Under the pieces are notes generated by a model. That model searched no databases. It had not been told where the DNA came from and worked only from the letters and a program-made list of their open reading frames with translations. Positions 27,091 through 34,721 of a stretch of 64,000 nucleotides of DNA are shown piece by piece. Every line of letters starts with the position of its first letter. Within the stretch, counting starts at the first letter, position 1. A program made the position numbers and the translations under genes. The stretch lies in NCBI GenBank assembly GCA_019745775.1, contig JAIESR010000001.1:1-64000 (forward strand). The letters are read 5' to 3'. Source of the stretch: Xanthobacteraceae bacterium (lineage in GTDB: Bacteria; Pseudomonadota; Alphaproteobacteria; Rhizobiales; Xanthobacteraceae).

Positions 27091-28134
27091 ATGAGCCCGC
27101 CGTCCCGGCTCGTGACCGCCGAACGCCGTGACGACGACGCCGCAGATACGTCGCTGCGTCCGCAGCGGCTCGCCGAGTTCGTCGGGCAGCAGCAGGCGCG
27201 TGCCAATCTCGGCGTCTTCATCGAGGCCGCGCGCAAGCGCAACGAAGCTCTCGACCACGTGCTGTTTGTCGGCCCGCCCGGCCTCGGCAAGACGACACTG
27301 GCGCAGATTGTCTCGCGCGAACTCGGCGTCAATTTCCGCGCCACATCCGGACCGGTGATCGCCAAGGCCGGCGACCTCGCGGCGCTGCTCACCAATCTCG
27401 AAGAGCGCGACGTGCTGTTCATCGACGAAATCCACCGGCTCAATCCGGCGGTCGAGGAAATCCTCTATCCGGCGATGGAGGATTTTCAGCTCGATCTCAT
27501 CATCGGCGAAGGGCCGGCGGCGCGCTCGGTGAAGATCGACCTCGCGCCGTTCACGCTGGTCGGCGCGACCACCCGCGCGGGCCTGCTCACAAATCCGCTG
27601 CGCGACCGCTTCGGCATTCCGATAAGGCTCAATTTCTACACCGAGGCCGAGCTCGAGCAGATCGTCAATCGCGGCGCGCGCGTGCTCGGCATGGGTATGA
27701 CCGCCGACGGCGCCAACGAGATCGCGCGCCGCGCCCGCGGCACGCCTCGGATCGCCGGACGGTTGTTGCGGCGTGTGCGCGACTTCGCGGCGGTCGCGGG
27801 CGCAACCTCGATCGACCGTGCGGTCGCCGACCGCGCGCTCGGCGCACTCGAAGTCGACGGCGCCGGGCTCGATGCGATGGATCGGCGCTATCTCACCATG
27901 ATCGCGGAGAACTACGGCGGCGGTCCGGTCGGGATCGAGACCATCGCGGCGGCACTGTCGGAGCCGCGCGACGCCATCGAAGAGATCATCGAGCCGTTTC
28001 TGATCCAGAAGGGCTTCATCCAGCGCACGCCGCGCGGGCGACTGCTCACCGGCCATGCCTTTCGCCATCTCGGGCTGGCGGAGCCCGCGCGCGATCCGTC
28101 GCAATTCGGACTGTTCGAGCAGGACGACGATTAA
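27091..28134 (+). CDS. ruvB: Holliday junction branch-migration ATPase RuvB
   Basis: This 347-residue AAA+ motor starts at ATG 27091 ([13 protein letters not shown]); a GTG at 27067 would add eight residues. [19 protein letters not shown] begins the core. Walker A is [15 protein letters not shown], Walker [11 protein letters not shown], sensor 1 [20 protein letters not shown], with the winged helix ([25 protein letters not shown]) at the end. It pumps DNA through the RuvA-junction complex. Confidence 0.97.
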   Translation: MSPPSRLVTAERRDDDAADTSLRPQRLAEFVGQQQARANLGVFIEAARKRNEALDHVLFVGPPGLGKTTLAQIVSRELGVNFRATSGPVIAKAGDLAALLTNLEERDVLFIDEIHRLNPAVEEILYPAMEDFQLDLIIGEGPAARSVKIDLAPFTLVGATTRAGLLTNPLRDRFGIPIRLNFYTEAELEQIVNRGARVLGMGMTADGANEIARRARGTPRIAGRLLRRVRDFAAVAGATSIDRAVADRALGALEVDGAGLDAMDRRYLTMIAENYGGGPVGIETIAAALSEPRDAIEEIIEPFLIQKGFIQRTPRGRLLTGHAFRHLGLAEPARDPSQFGLFEQDDD

Positions 28135-28158
28135 CCGGGTCTGAATAGCTGCGCAGGC

Positions 28159-29079
28159 ATGATTTCCCGCCGCCGTTTTCTGCAATGGTTGCTCTCGCTC
28201 GGTTTCATTGGCGCGGCGATGTCGGCCTATGCGGTGGTGGTCGAGCCGCTCTGGCGTCAACGTGTCACGCGCTATGACCTCAAGCTCCGTCGCTGGCCGG
28301 CGGATCTGCCGCTCACGGTCGCGGTGATCAGCGATCTGCATGCCTGCAAGCCGTGGATGGAGATCGAGCGCATTCAGTCGATCGTCGAACAGACCAACGC
28401 GCTTGACGCCGACGTGATCGTGCTGCTCGGCGACTTCGTCGCCGGGCTGCGCTACTACCGCACCGGCCTGGTGGCCTCCGACGACTGGGCGAAGGCGCTG
28501 GCCGGATTGAAGGCGCCGCTTGGCGTGCATGCCATTCTCGGCAACCATGAATGGTGGAGCGACGCCGCAGCGCAGAGGAACGGGCACGGTCCGACCTTTG
28601 GCCGCCTGGCGCTCGAGCGCGCCGGCATTCCGGTCTACGAGAACGACGTCGTGCGTCTCGCGAAATCCGGCCGGCATTTCTGGCTCGCCGGGCTCGGCGA
28701 CCAGATCGCGTTCCAGCCTTCGCGCCGTCGTTATCCCGGCCGCCGGCTTGGCGCCGACGATCTCGACGGCACGTTGCGCAAGGTGCCCGACGGCGATCCC
28801 GTCATCCTGCTGGCGCACGAGCCCGACATCATGCCGCGCGTGCCCGAGCGGGTTTCGCTGGTGCTGAGCGGCCATACGCACGGCGGGCAGGTGCGGCTGT
28901 TCGGCTGGTCGCCGGTGGTTCCCTCGCGCTACGGCAACCGCTACGCCTATGGCCACGTGCGCGAGCAATGTGATTTGATCGTGTCGGGCGGCCTCGGCTG
29001 CAGCATCGCCCCGGTGCGCTTCGGCATGCCGCCGGAGATCGTGTTGGTTTCGATTACGGGCGGCGCGCCGGCGGCTTAG
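28159..29079 (+). CDS. Exported calcineurin-like metallophosphoesterase (YaeI-like)
   Basis: This 306-residue protein has an N-terminal twin-arginine-like signal, MISRRRFLQWLLSLGFIGAAM, that may serve as anchor. Metal-binding motifs of the phosphoesterase fold are clear: AVISDLHACKPWM, VLLGDFVAGL, AILGNHEWWSD, ILLAHEPDIMPR and LVLSGHTHGGQVRLFG. YaeI and relatives hydrolyse phosphodiesters or lipid-linked UDP (LpxG/LpxH-like) at the inner membrane. Substrate here is not known. It lies just behind ruvB, in the same direction. Confidence 0.9.
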   Translation: MISRRRFLQWLLSLGFIGAAMSAYAVVVEPLWRQRVTRYDLKLRRWPADLPLTVAVISDLHACKPWMEIERIQSIVEQTNALDADVIVLLGDFVAGLRYYRTGLVASDDWAKALAGLKAPLGVHAILGNHEWWSDAAAQRNGHGPTFGRLALERAGIPVYENDVVRLAKSGRHFWLAGLGDQIAFQPSRRRYPGRRLGADDLDGTLRKVPDGDPVILLAHEPDIMPRVPERVSLVLSGHTHGGQVRLFGWSPVVPSRYGNRYAYGHVREQCDLIVSGGLGCSIAPVRFGMPPEIVLVSITGGAPAA

Positions 29080-29127
29080 CGCGCTGAGAACGTTGTTGTT
29101 GAGCGCCATTGATGGTAGAGTTCCGGC

Positions 29128-29343
29128 ATGGCCAGCACTACTGAGAAAGCCGCCGCCGCGCTCGAACTTCTTCCAGAGGAGCTTCGCGAACCTGCCGTTG
29201 CGTATCTACTGGAACAGGCGGAGAAGTTTCGCGCACTTCAGCTAGAAATTGAGCTGGGTATGCAGGACATTAATGCGGGCCGCATGCGCGAATGGAACTT
29301 CGAAGACTTCCTGCGGCGAGCACGTAACGCCGAATCCGAGTGA
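29128..29343 (+). CDS. Putative antitoxin partner of the ParE-type toxin
   Basis: This 71-residue acidic, helical protein (LELLPEELREPAVAYLLEQAEKFRALQLEIELGMQDINAGRMREWNFEDFLRRARNAE) ends 8 bases before a ParE/RelE-type toxin gene. The C-terminal part resembles the toxin-binding segment of ParD/RelB-type antitoxins (I..G..xew...dfl). No ribbon-helix-helix is obvious at the N-terminus. Function is inferred from position. A GTAGAGTTCCGGCATG sequence carries the start, with a weak ribosome site. Confidence 0.7.
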   Translation: MASTTEKAAAALELLPEELREPAVAYLLEQAEKFRALQLEIELGMQDINAGRMREWNFEDFLRRARNAESE

Positions 29344-29351
29344 AGGTTTGA

Positions 29352-29642
29352 ATGAAGGTCGTCGTCTCCGATCGAGCGGACGCCGACCTTGTGCGAATTT
29401 ATCGGCATCTCTCCGGTCAAAGCCCCGCGGCAGCGGATTCTCTTCTCAAAGAGATCGCACGAAAATTCCGAAATCTGAGCGACTTTCCGTTTATCGGCCG
29501 CGATCGCTCCATGCTTTCTTCTGGAATCCGGAGCATCGTGGCGCATCCGTACGTGATCTTCTATCAGGTCGAGCCGGCTAGCGTTGTTATCGTGCGCGTG
29601 CTGCACGGCCGCAGGGATATCGATGCGGAGTTCCAGCGATGA
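29352..29642 (+). CDS. ParE/RelE-superfamily toxin
   Basis: This 96-residue protein has the RelE/ParE fold signature: MKVVVSDRADADLVRIYRHLS, then ADSLLKEIARKFRNLSDFPFIGRDR, GIRSIVAHPYVIFYQVE and VVIVRVLHGRRDIDAEF. ParE members poison DNA gyrase, RelE members cut mRNA at the ribosome; the LHGRRD C-terminus fits ParE more. The stop overlaps the start of the downstream GFA gene (ATGA), so the toxin-antitoxin pair and GFA, then ybgC, may form one transcript. Confidence 0.9.
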   Translation: MKVVVSDRADADLVRIYRHLSGQSPAAADSLLKEIARKFRNLSDFPFIGRDRSMLSSGIRSIVAHPYVIFYQVEPASVVIVRVLHGRRDIDAEFQR

Positions 29643-30016
29643 AGACCTACGAAGGCGGCTGTCATTGTGGGCGGGTGCGCTTCCGCGTCACCGCCGATCT
29701 CGACGGCGTGACCTACTGCAACTGCTCGGTCTGCACCAAGAAGGGCTTCCTGCATTTGATCGTGCCGCCGCAACAGTTCGAGCTGATCAGCGGCAAGGAC
29801 GATCTCACGACCTACCAGTTCAACACCGGCACCGCGAAGCACACCTTCTGCAAGGTGTGCGGCATCCATTCGTTCTATGTGCCTCGTTCCGATCCCGACA
29901 AGATCGACGTCAATGTGTGCTGCCTCGACGGCGTCGACGTCACCACGCTTTCGATCAAGCAGTTCGACGGCCGGAACTGGGAGTGCGCGATCGAAAAGAA
30001 AGTGCCTTGGCGATGA
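29639..30016 (+). CDS. GFA (glutathione-dependent formaldehyde-activating)-family zinc protein
   Basis: This 125-residue protein has the GFA/CENP-V pattern: GGCHCGRVRF near the start, CNCSVCTKKGF at about 27-38, and FCKVCGIHSFYV at about 76-87, giving the cysteines for the zinc sites. The family includes S-(hydroxymethyl)glutathione-forming Gfa, which binds glutathione and formaldehyde, but most members are uncharacterised. It overlaps both the toxin upstream and ybgC downstream by ATGA, a tight operon. Confidence 0.9.
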   Translation: MKTYEGGCHCGRVRFRVTADLDGVTYCNCSVCTKKGFLHLIVPPQQFELISGKDDLTTYQFNTGTAKHTFCKVCGIHSFYVPRSDPDKIDVNVCCLDGVDVTTLSIKQFDGRNWECAIEKKVPWR

Positions 30017-30483
30017 CTTCGGCGATGAGCGCGCTCGACGGCGAGATCCGCGAGGGCCGCCACGTCATGCCGGTGCGAGTCTACTACGAGGACACGGATT
30101 TCTCGGGCGCGGTCTATCACGCGAGCTATTTGCGCTTCATGGAGCGCGGCCGCACCAACTATCTGCGGCTTCTCGGCGCCGACCAGCGCGCGCTGTTCGA
30201 GGAGACCGAGCGCGAGGCGCCGGGCTTCGCCTTCGTGGTGCGCACCATGCAGATCGAATTTCTGAAGCCCGCGCGCATGGACGACTTGCTCGAGATTGTC
30301 ACCGCGACCGAGGAAGTGAAGGGCGCCTCCATTACGCTCCATCAACGCGTCATGCGCGGTGACGACATGCTGATCGAAGCGCACGTGAAGGTCGCGTTCG
30401 TGTCGGGCGGGCGCGCCCGGCCGATCCCGAAGCCGCTGCGCACCGCCATGCGCGCAGATCACGAATCGAGCCAGCAGCCTTAA
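30013..30483 (+). CDS. ybgC: Tol-Pal associated acyl-CoA thioesterase YbgC
   Basis: This 156-residue hotdog-fold thioesterase starts at ATG 30013 (MTSAMSALDGEIREGRHVMPVRVYYEDTDFSGAVYHASYLRFMERGRTNYLRLLGADQ region). YYEDTDFSGAVYHASYLRF is the YbgC active-site stretch. It overlaps the GFA gene. YbgC normally heads the tol-pal operon, as in E. coli ybgC-tolQRAB-pal. Here about 7.6 kb lie between it and tolQ. The link to phospholipid or envelope maintenance is family knowledge. Confidence 0.93.
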   Translation: MTSAMSALDGEIREGRHVMPVRVYYEDTDFSGAVYHASYLRFMERGRTNYLRLLGADQRALFEETEREAPGFAFVVRTMQIEFLKPARMDDLLEIVTATEEVKGASITLHQRVMRGDDMLIEAHVKVAFVSGGRARPIPKPLRTAMRADHESSQQP

Positions 30484-30528
30484 CCGGCGTATCCGCCGAC
30501 TGCGCACCGCTGTCGACGCGGCCCGACG

Positions 30529-30555
30529 GCTCATGTAAAGACCATTCACATGAGC
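30529..30555. promoter_or_regulatory. Operator palindrome overlapping the TetR-type gene start
   Basis: The arms GCTCATGT and ACATGAGC are perfectly complementary with an 11-base spacer, and the start codon of the TetR-type gene lies in the right arm. This is a good candidate for autorepression by a TetR-type dimer. Confidence 0.65.
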
Positions 30556-31206
30556 TGGTCCAAAGACAGCGGCCGATCCGGGCAGCGTGGCTATCACCAC
30601 GGCAACCTCAAAGAGGCGTTGCTGCGGGCCGCGCTGGAGCTGATCGCCAAGAAGGGCCCGGCGGGCTTCACCTTTGCCGAAGCGGCGCGCTGGGCCGGCG
30701 TCAGCCCGGCCGCGCCCTACCGCCATTTCCGCGACCGCGACGAACTGATCTCGAACGTCGCGCTGCGCGGCTTCCAGCAATTCGAAGCGGCGCTTGCGAA
30801 AGCCTGGGACGACGGCCGGCCTGACGCGATGACGGCTTTCGATCGGCTGGGCAAAGCCTATCTCGCGTTCGCGCGCACCGAGCCCGCCTACTATTCGGCG
30901 ATGTTCGAGGCCGGCATCCCGCTCGACGTCAATTCGGAATTGCGCGAGGCCGGCGACCGCGCCTTCGCGGTGCTGCGCAACGCGACCGAGAAGCTGGTCG
31001 CGACCTTGCCGGCCGGCAGCCGTCCGCCGTCGTTGATGATGGCGCTGCATATCTGGGCGACGTCGCACGGCATCGCATCGTTGTTCGGCCGCGGCGATGC
31101 GGGGCGCCGCGCGCTGCCGATGACGCCGGAAGAGCTGCTCGAAGCCGCGACGCTGATCTATCTGCGCGGCCTCGGCCTGCCTGACGGACCGCCGCCGAAG
31201 CGATAG
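30550..31206 (+). CDS. TetR/AcrR-family transcription regulator
   Basis: This 218-residue protein has an N-terminal TetR helix-turn-helix: HHGNLKEALLRAALELIAKKGPAGFTFAEAARWAGVSPAAPYRHFRDRDELISNVALRG. The C-terminal ligand-binding region (about 75-215) includes AYYSAMFEAGIPL and HIWATSHGIASLFG, the TetR_C_33/WHG-type pattern. It starts at ATG 30550 inside the palindrome. Likely targets are itself and perhaps the downstream oxidoreductase and receptor genes. Confidence 0.92.
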   Translation: MSWSKDSGRSGQRGYHHGNLKEALLRAALELIAKKGPAGFTFAEAARWAGVSPAAPYRHFRDRDELISNVALRGFQQFEAALAKAWDDGRPDAMTAFDRLGKAYLAFARTEPAYYSAMFEAGIPLDVNSELREAGDRAFAVLRNATEKLVATLPAGSRPPSLMMALHIWATSHGIASLFGRGDAGRRALPMTPEELLEAATLIYLRGLGLPDGPPPKR

Positions 31207-31243
31207 AGTTCGTAGCCCATAGCCGTGCCGGAGCAGCAGTGAC

Positions 31244-32302
31244 ATGAACGAACAACAGAGAATGAAAATTCATCCGGGCAAGTCCGGCACGGTGCGCGCC
31301 GCGATCATCGGCATGGGCAATTGGGGCCTGAACCTCGTCAACCACGTGCAGGGCAAGAGCGACGTCATCCGCTTCGTCGCCGGCGCCACGCGCACGCCCG
31401 CCAAGGCCGGGGAATTCAGCCGCAAGCACGACATCCCCATCCAGCCCAGCTTCGAGGCCGTGCTGGCCGATCCGTCGATCGATGCGGTCGTGCTGGCGAC
31501 GCCGCACTCCGTGCACACCGAGCAGATCGTCGCCGCCGCGCGCGCGGGCAAGCACGTGTTCACCGAGAAGCCGCTCGGCCTCACGCTCGAGGACTCGGCC
31601 GCGGCGGTCGCGGCCTGCGCCGAGCATAAGGTGACGCTCGCGGTCGGTTACAACTGGCGCTTCCAGCCGGCGCTGCAGGAGATCGCGCGCATGCTTGCCG
31701 ACGGCCGGCTCGGCAAGCTCCTGCACATCGAAGGCAATTTCTGCGGGCCGAGCGTCTACCGCTTCGGCCGTGATCACTGGCGGCAGGACCGCGACGAAGG
31801 CCCCGGCGGAGGCATGACCGGGCGCGGCGTGCACGTGGTCGATGCGATGCTCTACCTCGCTGGCGCGATCGACAGCGTCTACGCGCAGAGCTTCCGGCTG
31901 GCGCAGGACTTCGGCATCGACGACACCACCTCGATGCTGTTCCGCTTCAAGGGCGGCGCCACCGGCTATCTGGGCACGATCATCGCTTCGGCCGAGACAT
32001 GGCGCATGCAGGTGTTCGGGTCCAAGGGCTGGGTCGAGGTCGGCGATGTCGAGCACCTCACCACCTGGCAGATGAAGGTCTGCTATCTCGATCCCGCGAA
32101 CGTCTTCGTCAAGCAGAAGCCGCAAGTGGTGGCGTTCGACACCATCAGCACCGAGCGCGCCGAGCTCGAGCACTTCGCGCGTGCCATCCAGGCCGGCCAG
32201 GCGCTGGCGGTGCCCGGCGGCGACGAGGTGCACAATGTCGCGGTGCTCGATGCTATCGTGGACTCCGCACGCAAGGGCGCTGCGGTGTCCGTCCCAACCT
32301 GA
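31244..32302 (+). CDS. Gfo/Idh/MocA-family oxidoreductase
   Basis: This 352-residue enzyme has a Rossmann domain (RAAIIGMGNWGLNLVNHVQG, then VVLATPHSVHTEQIVAAARAGKHVFTEKPLGLT) and the catalytic-lysine motif EKPLG near 105-110. The C-terminal beta-sheet domain holds GYNWRFQPALQEIARML and GGGMTGRGVHVVDAMLYLAG. Such enzymes are NAD(P)-dependent and oxidise sugars, inositols or related alcohols. The substrate is unknown. It is followed by a TTT receptor, a deacetylase-like and a gamma-glutamyltransferase-like gene in the same direction. Confidence 0.92.
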   Translation: MNEQQRMKIHPGKSGTVRAAIIGMGNWGLNLVNHVQGKSDVIRFVAGATRTPAKAGEFSRKHDIPIQPSFEAVLADPSIDAVVLATPHSVHTEQIVAAARAGKHVFTEKPLGLTLEDSAAAVAACAEHKVTLAVGYNWRFQPALQEIARMLADGRLGKLLHIEGNFCGPSVYRFGRDHWRQDRDEGPGGGMTGRGVHVVDAMLYLAGAIDSVYAQSFRLAQDFGIDDTTSMLFRFKGGATGYLGTIIASAETWRMQVFGSKGWVEVGDVEHLTTWQMKVCYLDPANVFVKQKPQVVAFDTISTERAELEHFARAIQAGQALAVPGGDEVHNVAVLDAIVDSARKGAAVSVPT

Positions 32303-32315
32303 AGAAGAAAAACCG

Positions 32316-33302
32316 ATGAACTTGTCACTTCGCAGTCTTGGCTTCGTCTTGGCGTTATTGCTCGCGTGCACGGCATTGTCCGCGCAGGCGCAGCCAACCG
32401 GCGGCTATCCCAACAAGACCGTCCGCATCGTCGTGCCGTCGCCGGCAGGCGGACCGCCCGACCAGATCGCGCGCATCATCGCGAACAAGCTGCAGACGTC
32501 GCTCGCCCAGACGGTGATCGTCGAAAACCGCGCCGGCGCCGGCGGCCTGGTCGGTACGGCCTATGTCGCGAAGCTGCCGCCGGACGGCTACACCATCCTG
32601 GTCACGACGGCATCGCATACCGCCATTCCGGCTTTCACGCCCAACACGCCCTACGATGCCGTGAGAGACTTCACCCACGTTACCCAGCTGGCGGAAAACT
32701 ACGGTCAGGTGCTCACCGTGCGCCCCACGCTGCCGGCGAAGACCGTGCAGGAACTGATAGCGCTCGCGCGCAAGCAGCCGGGCAAGCTCAGCTATGGCCA
32801 GGCGGGACTTGGAACGGCGAGCCACATTCCGGCGGAAGTGATGATCGGCGCCGCCAAGATCGACATGCTGCAGGTGCCCTATAAGGGTACGCCCGCGGCC
32901 ATGACCGACCTGCTGGGCGGCCACATCGACGTGTTCTTCATCGGCACGCAGATCGCGCTGCCGCTGATGCAGGACGGCAAGATCCGCGCGCTGGCGGTTA
33001 CCGGCAAGGAGCGCTGGAAGGGCATGCCCGACGTGCCGACCATGCAGGAGCAGGGCTTCCCCGACTACAATATCGTGAACTGGTTCGGCGCCTGGCTGCC
33101 GGCCGGCGCGCCGCCTGCGATCGTCGCGCGGCTGCACCGCGAGATCGGATTGGCCCTGAAGGAGCCGGACGTGCAGAAGGAATTCGACACGCTCGGCTTG
33201 CGCGGCGTCGGATCGAGCCCGGAGGAGTTCGCGCGGTTCGTCGCGAAGGACGCCGCGACGATCCAGGAGGTCGCCCGCCGCATCGAAGGACGCGCGAAAT
33301 GA
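32316..33302 (+). CDS. Tripartite tricarboxylate transporter (Bug family) substrate-binding protein
   Basis: This 328-residue periplasmic receptor starts at ATG 32316 with signal peptide MNLSLRSLGFVLALLLACTA...AQAQP. The mature start GGYPNKTVRIVVPSPAGGPPDQIARII and VIVENRAGAGGLVGT are TctC/Bug hallmarks. It is 13 bases after the oxidoreductase stop and overlaps the deacetylase-like start by ATGA, so the cluster is an operon. A catabolic use of a carboxylate or sugar acid is a reasonable idea, not shown. It is clearly related to the receptor at 1196-2188. Confidence 0.93.
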   Translation: MNLSLRSLGFVLALLLACTALSAQAQPTGGYPNKTVRIVVPSPAGGPPDQIARIIANKLQTSLAQTVIVENRAGAGGLVGTAYVAKLPPDGYTILVTTASHTAIPAFTPNTPYDAVRDFTHVTQLAENYGQVLTVRPTLPAKTVQELIALARKQPGKLSYGQAGLGTASHIPAEVMIGAAKIDMLQVPYKGTPAAMTDLLGGHIDVFFIGTQIALPLMQDGKIRALAVTGKERWKGMPDVPTMQEQGFPDYNIVNWFGAWLPAGAPPAIVARLHREIGLALKEPDVQKEFDTLGLRGVGSSPEEFARFVAKDAATIQEVARRIEGRAK

Positions 33303-34216
33303 GCGGAGACAATGCAAAAGAGCCACAGAACGCGAAAGAGCCTTGGCAGTGGGACGAGGCGCAGTGGCGCGGCATCGTCGACCATGTGCGCGCCGGGCGG
33401 CCGCTCAAGCCGAAGGCGTGGAAGGACGGCGCGCGCTGCGCGATCGCGCTGTCGTTCGACAGCGATCACGAGACCAACGAGCTGCGCGACGGCGGGGAGT
33501 CGATCAGCAAGCTGTCGCAAGGCCAGTACGGCAATCGCAAGGGCGTGCCGCGTATCCTCGACGTGCTCAAGAAGCACGGCGTGCCGGCGAGCTTCTACGT
33601 GCCCGCGGTGGTCGCGATGCTCTATCCCGACGAGCAGCGCCGGGTGGTGGCGGAAGGCCACGAGGTCGGCATCCACGGCTGGATCCACGAGCGCAACGCG
33701 GTGCTGCCGCTCGACGCCGAGCGCGACCTGCAGATGCGTTCGGCCGACATGCTGGAGAAGATCACCGGCGTGCGTCCGGTCGGCATCCGCACGCCGTCAT
33801 GGGACTTCAGCCCGAACACGCTCGCGATCACCCGCAACATGGGCCTCGAATACGATTCCTCGATGATGGCCGACGACGACTGCTACGAGCTCATGCTCGA
33901 CGGCCAGCCGACCGGCGTGGTCGAGCTGCCGGTCGAGTGGATCCGCGACGACGCGGTCTACTACAACATGAACCGCTTCGCCGGGTTGCGCCCGCACATG
34001 GGGCCGTCCGACGTGTTCGACATCTGGCGGCGCGAGCTCGACATGGCCTGGGAGGAGGGCGGGGTGTTCCAGCTCACCATGCACCCACATCATTCGGGCT
34101 ATCGCTCGCGGGTCTGGATCATCGAGGAGCTGATCCGTCACGCGCGCGCGCGCGGCAGCGTTTGGTTCGCCACCCACGCCGACATCGCCCGCTTCGCCCG
34201 CGACAACGCGGCTTAG
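33299..34216 (+). CDS. Polysaccharide-deacetylase-family hydrolase
   Basis: This 305-residue protein has the NodB-fold motifs: CAIALSFDSDHETNE (motif 1 Asp-Asp), VAEGHEVGIHGWIHERN (HxxxH metal-binding motif 2), GVRPVGIRTPSWDFSPNT (motif 3 Arg) and FQLTMHPHHSG near the end. No signal peptide is seen, so it is cytosolic; cytosolic members act on small amides such as allantoin or imides (PuuE-like) rather than polymers. It starts with ATGA overlap to the receptor gene. Its neighbours suggest a small N-acylated or amide substrate. Confidence 0.88.
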   Translation: MSGDNAKEPQNAKEPWQWDEAQWRGIVDHVRAGRPLKPKAWKDGARCAIALSFDSDHETNELRDGGESISKLSQGQYGNRKGVPRILDVLKKHGVPASFYVPAVVAMLYPDEQRRVVAEGHEVGIHGWIHERNAVLPLDAERDLQMRSADMLEKITGVRPVGIRTPSWDFSPNTLAITRNMGLEYDSSMMADDDCYELMLDGQPTGVVELPVEWIRDDAVYYNMNRFAGLRPHMGPSDVFDIWRRELDMAWEEGGVFQLTMHPHHSGYRSRVWIIEELIRHARARGSVWFATHADIARFARDNAA

Positions 34217-34224
34217 CTCGTTCA

Positions 34225-34720
34225 ATGCGTGAGCTGCTCGATTTTCTTTGGGGCAGTGTCCCAGCCGAGTTTGAGAGCCATTTTGGACTTGATGAATCTG
34301 TGAGCAAGCTGTCCAGCGCCACGAGACGTTTCGTTTTTCTTATCCCCCCGCTCGATCGCTATAGGACGCATCTCCAAAGATCGAGTTTGGCTTTGCAGAC
34401 TGATGCCCTTCTACGGAAGGTTGTACTGCTTCCTTGGAGCGTTTCGCGAACATGACGGCCGGATTGTGCTATCCGGGCGTTTTTCCCTCGAGTGGTGGGT
34501 AAAGGCGTTGATGACTTGTATGATCGGTTTCTCGCTTTTGTGGACAAGTCTTGCGGCGTTGACGGTTGTGGCTCGTGGTGATCTGCACCTGTGGTGGTTT
34601 CCGCTAGCTGGAGCCGCGATGTTTGGACTTCTGGTTGCTTGCGTGTTTTTCCTCAGATGGATGTCACGCAAGGACATCGCTTGGCTATCAGCACTGATAG
34701 AGAATTCGCTGTCGCACTAA
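34225..34720 (+). pseudogene. Frameshifted membrane-protein gene
   Basis: From ATG 34225 one frame reads MRELLDFLWGSVPAEFESHF...RFVFLIPP, then at the C6 tract 34344-34349 the conserved continuation moves to the next frame (IGRISKDRVWLCRL...FREHDGRIVLSGRF, then two membrane helices). Both halves look like parts of one small membrane-protein family I recognise as conserved hypothetical. Removing one C joins them to a single protein of about 164 residues. The first frame alone stops after 76 residues. The stretch is lower in G+C than its neighbours. A real frameshift or a sequencing error in the homopolymer are both possible. Confidence 0.7.
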
Positions 34721-34721
34721 C

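Noticed and set aside
27049-29109. 686-residue minus-strand frame opposite ruvB and the phosphoesterase
   Set aside because: Shadow of two clear plus-strand genes; no domain or signal recognised.
31244-34216. Complete TTT transporter operon
   Set aside because: Only the receptor is present; the large and small permease genes (tctA, tctB) are not found in the window.
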